Below, in pieces: positions 27,736 through 36,317 of a DNA stretch of 64,000 nucleotides. Within the stretch, counting starts at the first letter, position 1, and every line of letters starts with the position of its first letter. This DNA comes from Acetobacter fallax (GTDB lineage: Bacteria; Pseudomonadota; Alphaproteobacteria; Acetobacterales; Acetobacteraceae): NCBI RefSeq assembly GCF_011516735.1, contig NZ_WOSX01000005.1:83105-147104 (forward strand). The letters are read 5' to 3'. Both the position numbers and the translations under genes were made by a program. The notes below the pieces were generated by a model. It was not told the DNA's origin. It worked only from the letters and a program-made list of their open reading frames with translations, and made no database searches.

Positions 27736-28853
27736 CAGGCCGGCTCGAAACGGCCGGCCATTTCCGCCAGAGGCCAGCGGGGGCGTGGACGCATGGCGCG
27801 GTCATCGGGGACGGGCAGATCGCGGCGGGCGGCTTCGCGGCAGATTTCGAGGGCCGCCCATCCGACCATGACGGCGTTATCCGTGCAGAGGCGGAGTGGC
27901 GGGGCCACGAAAGGGAGGCTGTGTTCGGCGGCGAGCCCGGTGAGGCAGGCCCGGAGCACGCTGTTGGCCGCTACGCCGCCGGCGGCGACGAGGGCGGTGG
28001 GGCGTTCCATCATCGCGAGGGCGTGAGTGACGCGGTCCCTGATGACGTCCGCGACGGCCTGCTGGAAACTGGCGGCGAGGTCGGCGGCGACCTGGCGTGG
28101 CAGAGGGGCCGATCCGAAGGGTTCGAGCTGACGGGCGATGGCGGTTTTCAGGCCGGAAAAGGAGAAATCGCAGCCTGCGCGTCCTTTCAGGGGGCGCGGC
28201 AGGGCGAAGGCGGTGGGGTTCCCTTCCCTTGCGAGTGTTTCCAGGGCGGGGCCGCCGGGCCAGCCGAGGCCGAGCATTTTGGCGACTTTATCGAAGGCTT
28301 CGCCGGCGGCGTCGTCGATTGTGCCGCCGAGGCGGCGATAATGTCCGACGCCTTCGACGGCGAGGCACTGGCAGTGCCCCCCTGAGACGAGCAGCAGCAG
28401 GTAAGGGAATAAAAGTTGCCCGTCAAAAACACCGGGCAGCCTTGCCGAGAGTGCATGTGCTTCGATGTGATTGACGGCGATGAACGGCTTTCCGAGCGCG
28501 ATGGCGAGGCCTTTTCCGAAGCTGGCGCCGACGATCAGGCCGCCGATCAGACCGGGCCCGGTGCTGGCGGCGACGGCGCTCAGATCAGACCGTCTGAGGC
28601 CGGACGATTCCAGTGTTTTTCGTGCCAGATCGGGCAATAATGCCAGATGCGCCCTTGCGGCGATCTCGGGCACGACGCCTCCGAAAGCGGCGTGATCTTC
28701 CTGGGAAATCAGGCGTTCGGCGAGGATGGTTCCGTCCGGTGCGAGGATGGCGCAGGCGGTCTCGTCGCAGGAGGACTCGATGGCCAGGAGGGGACCCTCG
28801 GGACTCGTCTTTCCGACAGGATAAGCATTGCTCCTGATGCTGTCTGGCGTCAT
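27735..28853 (-). CDS. tsaD: tRNA N6-adenosine threonylcarbamoyltransferase
   Basis: Transfers the threonylcarbamoyl group to A37 of ANN-decoding tRNAs, together with TsaB/TsaE encoded elsewhere. The N-terminal LLAIESSCDETACAIL, the metal-binding VNHIEAHALSARL and LLVSGGHCQCLAVEG, and the C-terminal LVAAGGVAANSVLR are all intact. 372 residues. Divergent from hemC with 41 bases between the two starts, a common alphaproteobacterial arrangement. Confidence 0.97.
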   Translation of the reverse strand: MTPDSIRSNAYPVGKTSPEGPLLAIESSCDETACAILAPDGTILAERLISQEDHAAFGGVVPEIAARAHLALLPDLARKTLESSGLRRSDLSAVAASTGPGLIGGLIVGASFGKGLAIALGKPFIAVNHIEAHALSARLPGVFDGQLLFPYLLLLVSGGHCQCLAVEGVGHYRRLGGTIDDAAGEAFDKVAKMLGLGWPGGPALETLAREGNPTAFALPRPLKGRAGCDFSFSGLKTAIARQLEPFGSAPLPRQVAADLAASFQQAVADVIRDRVTHALAMMERPTALVAAGGVAANSVLRACLTGLAAEHSLPFVAPPLRLCTDNAVMVGWAALEICREAARRDLPVPDDRAMRPRPRWPLAEMAGRFEPA

Positions 28854-28894
28854 GTCACCTTTCCTTCACCCTGCGCTGGTAATAAATACGCGAC

Positions 28895-29968
28895 ATGGTT
28901 TCCGCACAGCCAACCCAACCGTCCCCGTCCGCAGCCCTGCAGAAAATTGCAGCGCAGGCGGCAGCCCGCCAGAAGATGGCGGTTCCGCAGCACCGTCGCC
29001 AGCAGTTGCCGCTGCGTGTCGGGACACGCGGCTCGCCGCTGGCATTATGGCAGACGCGGGCCTTTCTGACACGACTGACCCGCTTTTGTCCTGTTCTGCG
29101 GGACATGAACGCGTTTCAGGAGCACCTGATCAACACGACGGGCGATCAGGTGCAGAATCGCGCGCTGGCGGAGATTGGCGGCAAGGGGTTGTTCGCGAAG
29201 GAAATTCACGAAGCGCTGGCTGACGGGCGAATCGACTTTGCGGTGCATAGTCTGAAGGATCTGGAGACCACGCTGCCGGACGGGCTGGTTCTGGCCTGCA
29301 CGATGCGGCGCGAGGATGCGCGGGATGCGCTGATTCTCGGACCGGGGCTGACGCCGGGCGATGATCCGGCTGATCCCTACTCTGCCCTGCCTTATGGTGC
29401 GCTGGTCGGCTGTGCTTCGGTGCGCAGGCAAGCGCAGATATTGCATGTGCGGCCCGATCTCCGCTTCGGGCTGCTGCGGGGCAATGTGCAGACGCGGCTG
29501 GACAAGCTGGCGGCCCGTCAGTGCGATGCGACTCTGCTGGCTCTGGCCGGTCTGCGTCGTCTTGGGATGGAGGATCGGGCCTCTGTGGTGATCGATCCGA
29601 ACGTGATGGTACCTTCCGCCGGGCAGGGCATTGTCGGGGTGACGGTTCGTGAGAGCGATATTGAGCTGCGCGAATTGCTGTCGGCGATTGAGGATTATGA
29701 GGCGCGGGCGGTTTCGACGGCTGAGCGGGCCTTGCTGGCTGAGCTGGATGGCTCGTGCCGGACGCCGATTGGCGGTTATGCCCGGTTACTGACGCCTGTG
29801 GCCGGTCCGAAGAGCCAGCTTCATCTGACAGGACTCGTCGCCTCCGAAGACGGGACGTTTCTGCTGAAGCGCGAGATTGTGGGTTCTGCGGCCGATGCGG
29901 AACGGATGGGGCGTGAACTCGGGCACAGTCTGCGCGCGGACAGTCCGTCCGATATTTTCACGGACTGA
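28895..29968 (+). CDS. hemC: Porphobilinogen deaminase (hydroxymethylbilane synthase)
   Basis: Polymerises four porphobilinogens in haem synthesis. The RVGTRGSPLALWQT N-terminal motif, AEIGGKGLFAKEIHEAL, FAVHSLKDLETTLPDG and the cofactor cysteine in LDGSCRTPIGGYA are present. About 40 residues precede the conserved core; the ATG at 28895 is the ORF start, and an ATG at 28976 is a shorter option. hemD follows 480 bases downstream, separated by repeat DNA, so this hemCD pair may be transcribed less tightly than usual. Confidence 0.96.
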   Translation: MVSAQPTQPSPSAALQKIAAQAAARQKMAVPQHRRQQLPLRVGTRGSPLALWQTRAFLTRLTRFCPVLRDMNAFQEHLINTTGDQVQNRALAEIGGKGLFAKEIHEALADGRIDFAVHSLKDLETTLPDGLVLACTMRREDARDALILGPGLTPGDDPADPYSALPYGALVGCASVRRQAQILHVRPDLRFGLLRGNVQTRLDKLAARQCDATLLALAGLRRLGMEDRASVVIDPNVMVPSAGQGIVGVTVRESDIELRELLSAIEDYEARAVSTAERALLAELDGSCRTPIGGYARLLTPVAGPKSQLHLTGLVASEDGTFLLKREIVGSAADAERMGRELGHSLRADSPSDIFTD

Positions 29969-29994
29969 TACCTGAAGTCCATGGAGACTGACCT

Positions 29995-30345
29995 TCGGAT
30001 AAGCGAAGCCGGACCCGGCAGGGGCCACCGGCCCGTGCGCCACGGTTTTCTGATCACAAAATGGTTTGCGAAGGCTCTGTTGCCGTCAGGTGCTGGCACT
30101 TTCTCAGGGCTTTGCCCTGAAACCTGCCAAAGGTCGCAGACCTTTGGAAACCGGCTTATTTATCAACAGATCAGGGTGAAGGAGTCTGTGACCCCTTCCG
30201 GGTTCGGGCAGAGCCCGGATCTTCTGTTAATCCTTTGAAAAATCACAGATCAACGCCTGACGCGAACAGAGCCCTTGCAAAGATTTTTGACCTTTGCCGG
30301 GTTCCAGGACAGCGCCCCGCCGCCAGTCTCCCACCTGTCATCAGT
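29995..30345. repeat. Modular palindromic repeat cluster between hemC and hemD, copy 7
   Basis: Fills most of the hemC-hemD gap. Order: degenerate C/D at 30010-30035; B (CAGGGCTTTGCCCTG) at about 30107; A (AAAGGTCGCAGACCTTT) at about 30128; the CTTATTTATCAACAGATCAGGGTGAAGG linker in two parts; D (TGACCCCTTCC); C (CGGGCAGAGCCCG) at about 30205; then a worn second A/B pair near 30290-30330. Confidence 0.85.
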
Positions 30346-30449
30346 CGCATACAGGGCAAAGGCGAGCCCGGCTGGTATGGGGTGATGACGACCCGTGCCG
30401 GTGTCGCGTGTGAGGGGTCGTTATGCGCTGAAAACGGGAGACGTGGGCA

Positions 30450-31172
30450 ATGACGGGTAAGAATGTATTGCCGCGCCGTAGGACCGGCGTTCTCATTGGC
30501 CGTCCTGAACCGGGGCTTTCCGAGACCATGGAGGCCGTTCGAGCGCTTGGCTGGATTCCTTATGCGGCGCCCGCACTGACAATCGAGCCTCGTGTGATAC
30601 GACGACAGACAGGCATAGCCGCTGTGTTGCTGACCAGCAGCCAGGCGCTGCCGGCGCTCGCGGGCGCTGTCGGATCTGATGTGCCTGTATTTACTGTGGG
30701 CGATGCGACGGCGCGACGGGTGCGGGCGGTAGGTTTTCGTTCCGTGGAAAGCGCCGGGGCGGATGCCGTGGCGCTTGTCGGACTGGTGCGGTCGCGTGTT
30801 GCACCTGCTCCGGTGCTTTTGCTTTCAGGAGCCGGACAGGGGCTGGATCTGGCGCTGGCACTGCGGCAGGCGGGATTCATAGTTCGGCGCCGGGTGGCTT
30901 ATGCGGCAACTCCTGTGCGCGATCTTCCGGTGCGGGTGCTGAACGCACTGCGAGCGGACGAGATTGGTGTCGTGATGGCGTTTTCCGCCCGGAGCGCGGC
31001 TGCGACGGGTGCGGCGCTGCGGGCGAGCGGTTATTCCGGCGAGAGGATGCATGGGATCGCGATTTCTGAGAATGCAGCTTTTGCGTTGAAAAAAAACGAT
31101 ATCACGGATGTTGTGGTGGCGTGGCGTCCGGATGCGGAAGCCATGCTTGCCGCGCTGGGTTCTGTGTTCTGA
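30450..31172 (+). CDS. hemD: Uroporphyrinogen-III synthase
   Basis: Closes hydroxymethylbilane to uroporphyrinogen III. The family is poorly conserved, but VLIGRPEPGLSETMEAVRALGW at the N-terminus, AAVLLTSSQALPALAG and PVFTVGDATARRVRAVGF, and the later VVMAFSARSAAATGAAL are the usual landmarks of its two-lobed fold. 240 residues. Placement downstream of hemC supports the call. Confidence 0.88.
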   Translation: MTGKNVLPRRRTGVLIGRPEPGLSETMEAVRALGWIPYAAPALTIEPRVIRRQTGIAAVLLTSSQALPALAGAVGSDVPVFTVGDATARRVRAVGFRSVESAGADAVALVGLVRSRVAPAPVLLLSGAGQGLDLALALRQAGFIVRRRVAYAATPVRDLPVRVLNALRADEIGVVMAFSARSAAATGAALRASGYSGERMHGIAISENAAFALKKNDITDVVVAWRPDAEAMLAALGSVF

Positions 31173-31194
31173 AACGGGGCTTATACTGGCGGTT

Positions 31195-31500
31195 GGGGAA
31201 CACTGGCTGCTGAGGGGGGAAGGTATTCGGGCGCTACCGGGTCCGGCTGTTGTTTACAAAAGTCTGGCGGAATCCGGGCTCTGCCCGCACCCGGAAGGGG
31301 TCGCAGACCCCTTCACCCCGATTGGTTTATAATAAAATGGTTCCCAAAGGTCTGTGACCTTTGGTGGGTTCCAGGGCAAAGCCCTCGAAAGGAGCCAGTA
31401 CTTAACGCTAACAGAACCTTAACATACCGTTATTTTAACAAATCCGGGTGAAGGAAATCCGCGACCTTTGCCGGGTGCGGGCAAAGCCCGCTCTCTCACC
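31195..31500. repeat. Modular palindromic repeat cluster, copy 8
   Basis: Separates convergent hemD and gntK. Forward-order C (CGGGCTCTGCCCG, about 31273), D (GAAGGGGTC-GCA-GACCCCTTC, about 31295), A and B (31346-31383), then an inverted D/C remnant to about 31495. It may serve as the transcription stop for both flanking genes, since no other terminator is seen. Confidence 0.85.
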
Positions 31501-31502
31501 AT

Positions 31503-32093
31503 TCAGAAACCGGCTTTTCTGATCGACTTCTGATGATCGGCCTTCAGAGCTTCCAGTGCGTGAGCCACTTCCCCGGCTGGTGTTTCGCTCATTTCCAGTT
31601 CGATGGCGTGCTCATCCGGGCCGGGCAGTTCAAGCGCTTCAAGCTGGCTTCCGAGCAGGCTGGGCGGCATGTAGTGGTCTTTCCGCTGCATCATCCTGTT
31701 TGCCAGAATGTCCTGAGGAACTTTCAGAAAAAGAAAGACAATATCGGTTCCGCCCGCCCGGAGACGATCGCGGTACACACGCTTCAGAGCTGAGCAGGAG
31801 AGGACACAGCCAGTACCGGAGGTCGCGCATTCGTCGAGCCAGGCGCGGCATTTGTCCAGCCAGGGCCAGCGATCTTCGTCGGTCAGCGGGATACCGGCCG
31901 CCATTTTTTCAACATTGGCCGGAGGATGCAGGCCGTCGCCTTCCTGAAATGTCCATCCGAGAAGATTGTTCAGGCCGCTGGCAACTGTGGTTTTACCGGA
32001 CCCGGAGACGCCCATGACCACCACCACGCGCGGGGGCAGCCAGACGGGGGCAGAAGACGCCGCAGCGCTCTGTGCTGAGCGATCAGAAGACAT
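31503..32093 (-). CDS. gntK: Gluconate kinase
   Basis: Makes 6-phosphogluconate from gluconate, feeding the oxidised sugars of acetic acid bacteria into the pentose phosphate pathway. The P-loop VMGVSGSGKTTVASGL, the FQEGDGLHPPANVEKM substrate region and LKVPQDILANRMMQRKDHYMPPSLL (in two parts) fit the GntK/shikimate-kinase-like family. I chose the ATG at 32093 over an upstream GTG. It overlaps rpiA by 11 bases, so it is the last gene of the tal-pgi/gnd operon. Confidence 0.95.
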   Translation of the reverse strand: MSSDRSAQSAAASSAPVWLPPRVVVVMGVSGSGKTTVASGLNNLLGWTFQEGDGLHPPANVEKMAAGIPLTDEDRWPWLDKCRAWLDECATSGTGCVLSCSALKRVYRDRLRAGGTDIVFLFLKVPQDILANRMMQRKDHYMPPSLLGSQLEALELPGPDEHAIELEMSETPAGEVAHALEALKADHQKSIRKAGF

Positions 32094-32811
32094 TGCCGGC
32101 ACCTGTGACGGTCACGTGAATGAGACCTTCCGGTCCGCATGTGACGGCTTCGCTGGCGATGCCGGTGAACAGGCCGGAATCGACAACGCCAACGATCCGG
32201 CGGATGGCGTCCTCGGTGTCCGCAGGTTTTGCGATTGTCCCGAAATTACAGTCGAGGATCAGATTTCCGCCGTCACTGACAAAGAATTGTCCGGTCGGGC
32301 TGCGACGGGGGGAGACACGCGCGCCGAGACGGCCGAGATGGCGCGCTGTGCTTTCCCAGCCAAAGGGTGTGACTTCGACCGGCACCAGGCAGTCCGCGCC
32401 GAGATGATCAACAAGTTTGCTGTCATCAGCCACGACAACGAATTTTTTCGAAGCCGCAGCGACGATTTTTTCACGCAGCAACGCGCCGCCCAGACCTTTG
32501 ATGAGATTGAGTGTGCCCCGTTCGATTTCGTCGGCGCCGTCGATGGCGAGATCGACACTCTCGTGTTCGGCGAAGCTGGTCAGTGGAACTCCGAGACTGC
32601 GCGCCAGCTTTTCAGTTGCGATTGAGGTGGGGATTCCTAGAAAGCGGAGACCTTCGCGATGTCTGCGCCCCAGAGCTTCTACCAGAAAGACGGCGGTGCT
32701 GCCGGTGCCCAGGCCGACGATCATACCATCCTGCACCATATCGGCTGCGAACTCCGCCGCCTGACGCTTGTATTCACGCACCTGATCCGCTGCGGCTGTC
32801 GCAGAACTCAT
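32083..32811 (-). CDS. rpiA: Ribose-5-phosphate isomerase A
   Basis: Interconverts ribulose and ribose 5-phosphate. GLGTGSTAVFLVEAL, IDGADEIERGTLNLIKGLGGALLREK (in two parts, with the catalytic Asp and Lys) and VVADDSKLV are the RpiA landmarks. 242 residues. Eleven bases after pgl and overlapping gntK. Confidence 0.96.
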   Translation of the reverse strand: MSSATAAADQVREYKRQAAEFAADMVQDGMIVGLGTGSTAVFLVEALGRRHREGLRFLGIPTSIATEKLARSLGVPLTSFAEHESVDLAIDGADEIERGTLNLIKGLGGALLREKIVAAASKKFVVVADDSKLVDHLGADCLVPVEVTPFGWESTARHLGRLGARVSPRRSPTGQFFVSDGGNLILDCNFGTIAKPADTEDAIRRIVGVVDSGLFTGIASEAVTCGPEGLIHVTVTGAGNVF

Positions 32812-32822
32812 ATTTTTCTTCC

Positions 32823-33554
32823 TTATGCTGCGGCGTCTTTATCCACGATCCATTCGATCTGGCCATCCGAGGTGATGTGGCTGGCCGGCTCGACCGGGTC
32901 TCCTTTCCGGACACGGGTATAAACGGCGGCTTTTGGGGCACCCGTGACCAGAAACAGCACATAGCGGCTGGAGGCGATCGCCGGATAGGTCAATGTCAGG
33001 CGCGTATGCGGTGCGTCGTCCGGGACGCAGGGCGCGACCCAGCGGGTTTTCTCCTCAAGCACGGGCTGACGTGGAAACAGGGATGCTGTGTGTCCGTTTT
33101 CCCCCAGGCCCAGCAGGACAACATCGAAGAGAGGCTTGTCGTTGCGCAGCACCGGCGAACCATAGTGCGCCTGCAGCACGGCTTCATAAGCGCGGGCGGC
33201 CTCGTCCGGGTCGCCCTGATCGGGCATCGGGTGGATGTTTTGTGTCGAAATCGCGACGCGGGAAAACAGGGTTTTCCGGAGCATCCCGCGATTGCTGTCG
33301 GGCGAGTCTTCCGGAACAAACCGGTCATCACCGAAGAAAAACTCCGTTCGGTTCCAGGGAAAACGCTCAGCGTAATCCGGTTCTGCCATCATCGCGTAAA
33401 GCCGCTTTGGCGTGGACCCGCCGGAGAGGGCGACACGGAAGACCCCGGTGGCGCGGAGGGCTTCCGTGAGAAGAAAATCGGCGACGTGGCGGGCGACGGC
33501 GTCGCTGTCAGCAAGCACAATGGCCTTTGCCGAGACAACATCATGGCCGTTCAT
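32823..33554 (-). CDS. pgl: 6-phosphogluconolactonase
   Basis: Hydrolyses 6-phosphogluconolactone in the oxidative pentose phosphate branch. VALSGGSTPKRLYAMM, WNRTEFFFGDDRFVPEDSPDSN and LLGLGENGHTASLFP are the classic NagB/Pgl-type motifs, the last with the catalytic His. 243 residues. ATGA overlap with the HAD gene before it. Confidence 0.96.
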   Translation of the reverse strand: MNGHDVVSAKAIVLADSDAVARHVADFLLTEALRATGVFRVALSGGSTPKRLYAMMAEPDYAERFPWNRTEFFFGDDRFVPEDSPDSNRGMLRKTLFSRVAISTQNIHPMPDQGDPDEAARAYEAVLQAHYGSPVLRNDKPLFDVVLLGLGENGHTASLFPRQPVLEEKTRWVAPCVPDDAPHTRLTLTYPAIASSRYVLFLVTGAPKAAVYTRVRKGDPVEPASHITSDGQIEWIVDKDAAA

Positions 33555-34393
33555 TTGCTGTCTCCCGGCACATAGCGTTCGATGGCGATCGCAAAGCCTT
33601 CATCGTCGCAGGATTCGGTGACGTGAGTCGCCTGTGCTTTGACCGCCTCGCTCGCCTGCCCCATGGCCACCGAGAGGCCGGAGGCATGAAACATTGGAAT
33701 ATCATTGGACTGATCGCCAAGAGTAGCAATCTGTGTTGCGGGAATATCAAGCAGTCGTGACAGGGTGTGCACGACGCTGCCCTTATTTGCATCCGGGTGG
33801 GTGACGTCGAGATAATAAGGCTGGGAGAGGGCCGCGAAGGCGTTGTTTCCGAGAGTTTTCCGCGTCTCGGCTTCAAGCTGTTTCATGGTGTCCGGGTTGT
33901 CGCTGACCCCTGTTATTTTCACGACGCCGTCGGTGATGGAATCGATGTCAGCACATGCGATGGGACCGAACTTCACTGTCCGGCGCTCGCGGGCGACATG
34001 TGGATGCGTGATGTCAGGAACGATCCAGTCATTTCCACGATAGATCCAGACATCGACACCGCGGTCCCGCATGAGGGCTCGCGTCTTTTTCACGCAGTCC
34101 GGCGACAGGGTGAGCGACTGAACCACGGAGAAATCGGGCATGACCATCAGGCCACCGTTGAAACCGGCGATGGGTGTGTCGAGTTGCAGCGGTGCGATCA
34201 GCATTTCCATTCCTTTCGGGGGCCGACCGGAGGTGATGGCGAAGCGGATGCCGCGTTTGCGCAGGCGGGCGACTGCGCTGATGGCCCGTTCTGTCAGAAC
34301 TTTTTCCCGCGTGACGAGGGTGCCGTCCACATCCGCCAGAACGAGGCGGATGCCGGCACCTTCGTGCGATGTCGCGGGCGCGGCCACTGTCAC
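33551..34393 (-). CDS. Cof-type HAD-IIB phosphatase (copy 1)
   Basis: A 280-residue HAD phosphatase of the Cof subfamily. Motif I is LVLADVDGTLVTREK (nucleophile Asp), motif II FAITSGRPP, motif III around Lys in the HPDANKGSVVHTL segment and motif IV TLGDQSNDIPMFHASG. Substrates of this family are sugar phosphates, FMN or PLP; here the operon suggests a pentose- or hexose-phosphate derivative. ATGA overlaps with the genes on both sides. Paralogue of the adjacent gene at 34390-35259. Confidence 0.88.
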   Translation of the reverse strand: MTVAAPATSHEGAGIRLVLADVDGTLVTREKVLTERAISAVARLRKRGIRFAITSGRPPKGMEMLIAPLQLDTPIAGFNGGLMVMPDFSVVQSLTLSPDCVKKTRALMRDRGVDVWIYRGNDWIVPDITHPHVARERRTVKFGPIACADIDSITDGVVKITGVSDNPDTMKQLEAETRKTLGNNAFAALSQPYYLDVTHPDANKGSVVHTLSRLLDIPATQIATLGDQSNDIPMFHASGLSVAMGQASEAVKAQATHVTESCDDEGFAIAIERYVPGDSK

Positions 34394-35259
34394 TTTGCTC
34401 CGGCTACCGGAACGCGGGGGAGCACGAAGGTTTCGATTGCTTTTGCCCAGCCATTCGCTTCGTTCGTGTCGGTCTGAACATGCGCGTGGGAGGCAACTTC
34501 ATCCGTTGCGTTCCCCATGGCGATGGCGAGACCGGCGATATCCAGCATCGGGATGTCGTTGCGCATGTCGCCCAGGCAGGCGATTTCGTTCACAGGGACG
34601 TTCAGGAGGCGTCCGAGTTCACGCAGGGCGTGGCCCTTATTGGCTTCGAGTGGCGTGATGTCGAGATAATAGGGTGCGGAGCGGGCAACACTGGCCTGGC
34701 CTTCCAGCATCTGCCCGACTTCGCCTTCCATGCGTTCCAGAAGATCATAATCCGCGCTGGAGCCGGTCACTTTTCCGACCTTGTCTTCCCAGGGCGTAAA
34801 GTCCTTTGCGACCACTGGCGTTGTTCTGATCACGCGTTTTTCGTTGGGCACATAGCCGGTGCTGTCATCATGGACGACCCAGTCTTTTCCGGAAAAGAGC
34901 CACGCATCGACATCATGGACGTCGAACATATCGAGTGCGTCCCGCACTGCGCCGGCGCTGAGAACGAGGGATGACAGCACGTTACTTTCCGCGTCACAGA
35001 TGATGGCGCCGTTGAGGCCGGCATAGGGCGTGTGGATTTTCAGGGCGTCGAAATACATGGCGATACCCTGCGGCGCGCGGCTGCTGACCAGGCAGACCGG
35101 CACGCCTGCAGCGCGGAGTTTCGCGATGGCATCGAGCGTTGCGTGCGTCACCTGTTTGTCCGGGGTGAGCAGGGTGCCGTCCATATCCGTCACGACGAGG
35201 CGAACGGTCTTTGTAGGCGCCGGTTTGGCATCATGCCGTGCTATGTCGTCAGTTCTCAA
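34390..35259 (-). CDS. Cof-type HAD-IIB phosphatase (copy 2)
   Basis: A 289-residue paralogue of its neighbour. Motif I LVVTDMDGTLLTPDK, motif II VCLVSSRAP, KGHALRELGRLLNVP with the motif III Lys, and CLGDMRNDIPMLDIAG as motif IV; all catalytic residues look intact. The two copies have diverged clearly (for example the cap region), arguing for different substrates rather than a recent duplication. Between gnd and copy 1. Confidence 0.88.
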   Translation of the reverse strand: MRTDDIARHDAKPAPTKTVRLVVTDMDGTLLTPDKQVTHATLDAIAKLRAAGVPVCLVSSRAPQGIAMYFDALKIHTPYAGLNGAIICDAESNVLSSLVLSAGAVRDALDMFDVHDVDAWLFSGKDWVVHDDSTGYVPNEKRVIRTTPVVAKDFTPWEDKVGKVTGSSADYDLLERMEGEVGQMLEGQASVARSAPYYLDITPLEANKGHALRELGRLLNVPVNEIACLGDMRNDIPMLDIAGLAIAMGNATDEVASHAHVQTDTNEANGWAKAIETFVLPRVPVAGAK

Positions 35260-35301
35260 AATTCCACTCCATGTGCGGCAGTCGGGCGCCCGTGTTGCTG
35301 A

Positions 35302-36300
35302 TTATTTCTTCTGTTCCACATGGCCGCCAAAGCCGAACCGCATGGCGGACAGCACTTTCTCGGCGTAATTATTGCCTGTGCGTGAGCGGAAGCGTGTGAA
35401 CAGGGCGGCGGTCATGACCGGGACTGGCACGGACTCTTCGATGGCGGCTTCGATTGTCCAGCGGCCTTCGCCGGAATCCTGAACCTGACCAGAGAATTCT
35501 GACAGTTCTCCGTTTTTCGCCATTGCTTCCGCTGTGAGATCGAGCAGCCAGGAGGACACGACGCTGCCACGACGCCAGACTTCGGCGATATCGGCCATGT
35601 TCAGCGGGAAGCGTTCGTTTTCGGGAAGAAGCGGAGAGTCCTTGCTTTTCATGACGTCGAAGCCTTCGGCGAAGGCCTGCATCATGCCGTATTCGATGCC
35701 GTTATGGACCATTTTCACGAAATGACCTGAACCGGCCGGACCGCAATGCAGATAACCCTGCTCGGCGCGTGGATCGAGACTCTCTTTGTCGCGACCCGGC
35801 GTGACGGGCACGTCTCCCTTGCCGGGCGCCAGGGCGCTCAGGATGGGATCGATATGCGAGGCTGCCGCGGGCGTGCCGCCATACATCATGCAGTAGCCGC
35901 GTTCGAGACCCCAGACACCGCCTGAGGTTCCGACATCGACATAGTCGATACCTTTTTCAGCCAGTGCAGCAGCGCGGCGGAGATCGTCTTTGTAATAGCT
36001 GTTGCCGCCATCGATCAGGATGTCGCCTTTTCCGAAGAGATCACCGAAGGTTTTCACAGCCTGTTCGGTGATGTCGCCTGCCGGCAGCATCAGCCAGACG
36101 ACTTTTTTCGGTCCCTGGAGCTTTGACGCCAGATCGGCCTCGCCCGAAGCGCCGGTGGCCCGGCCACCTTCCGCCCGGGCCACGATTTTTTCGACGGCGG
36201 ACGGGTCGCGGTCATAGACGACGACATCATGTCCATGCCGGGTCAGTCTGACGGCGATGTTGCCGCCCATTCGGCCGAGACCGACGATACCGATCTGCAT
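35302..36300 (-). CDS. gnd: 6-phosphogluconate dehydrogenase, decarboxylating (short form)
   Basis: Oxidative decarboxylation of 6-phosphogluconate to ribulose 5-phosphate. The N-terminal [17 protein letters not shown] is the NAD(P)-binding loop; [37 protein letters not shown] and [20 protein letters not shown] carry the substrate and catalytic (Lys/Glu) residues. The 332-residue length is that of the GndA-like short dimeric form, which often prefers NAD. Seventeen bases after tal-pgi. Confidence 0.96.
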   Translation of the reverse strand: MQIGIVGLGRMGGNIAVRLTRHGHDVVVYDRDPSAVEKIVARAEGGRATGASGEADLASKLQGPKKVVWLMLPAGDITEQAVKTFGDLFGKGDILIDGGNSYYKDDLRRAAALAEKGIDYVDVGTSGGVWGLERGYCMMYGGTPAAASHIDPILSALAPGKGDVPVTPGRDKESLDPRAEQGYLHCGPAGSGHFVKMVHNGIEYGMMQAFAEGFDVMKSKDSPLLPENERFPLNMADIAEVWRRGSVVSSWLLDLTAEAMAKNGELSEFSGQVQDSGEGRWTIEAAIEESVPVPVMTAALFTRFRSRTGNNYAEKVLSAMRFGFGGHVEQKK

Positions 36301-36317
36301 ACTCTGATTTCCTCCGC

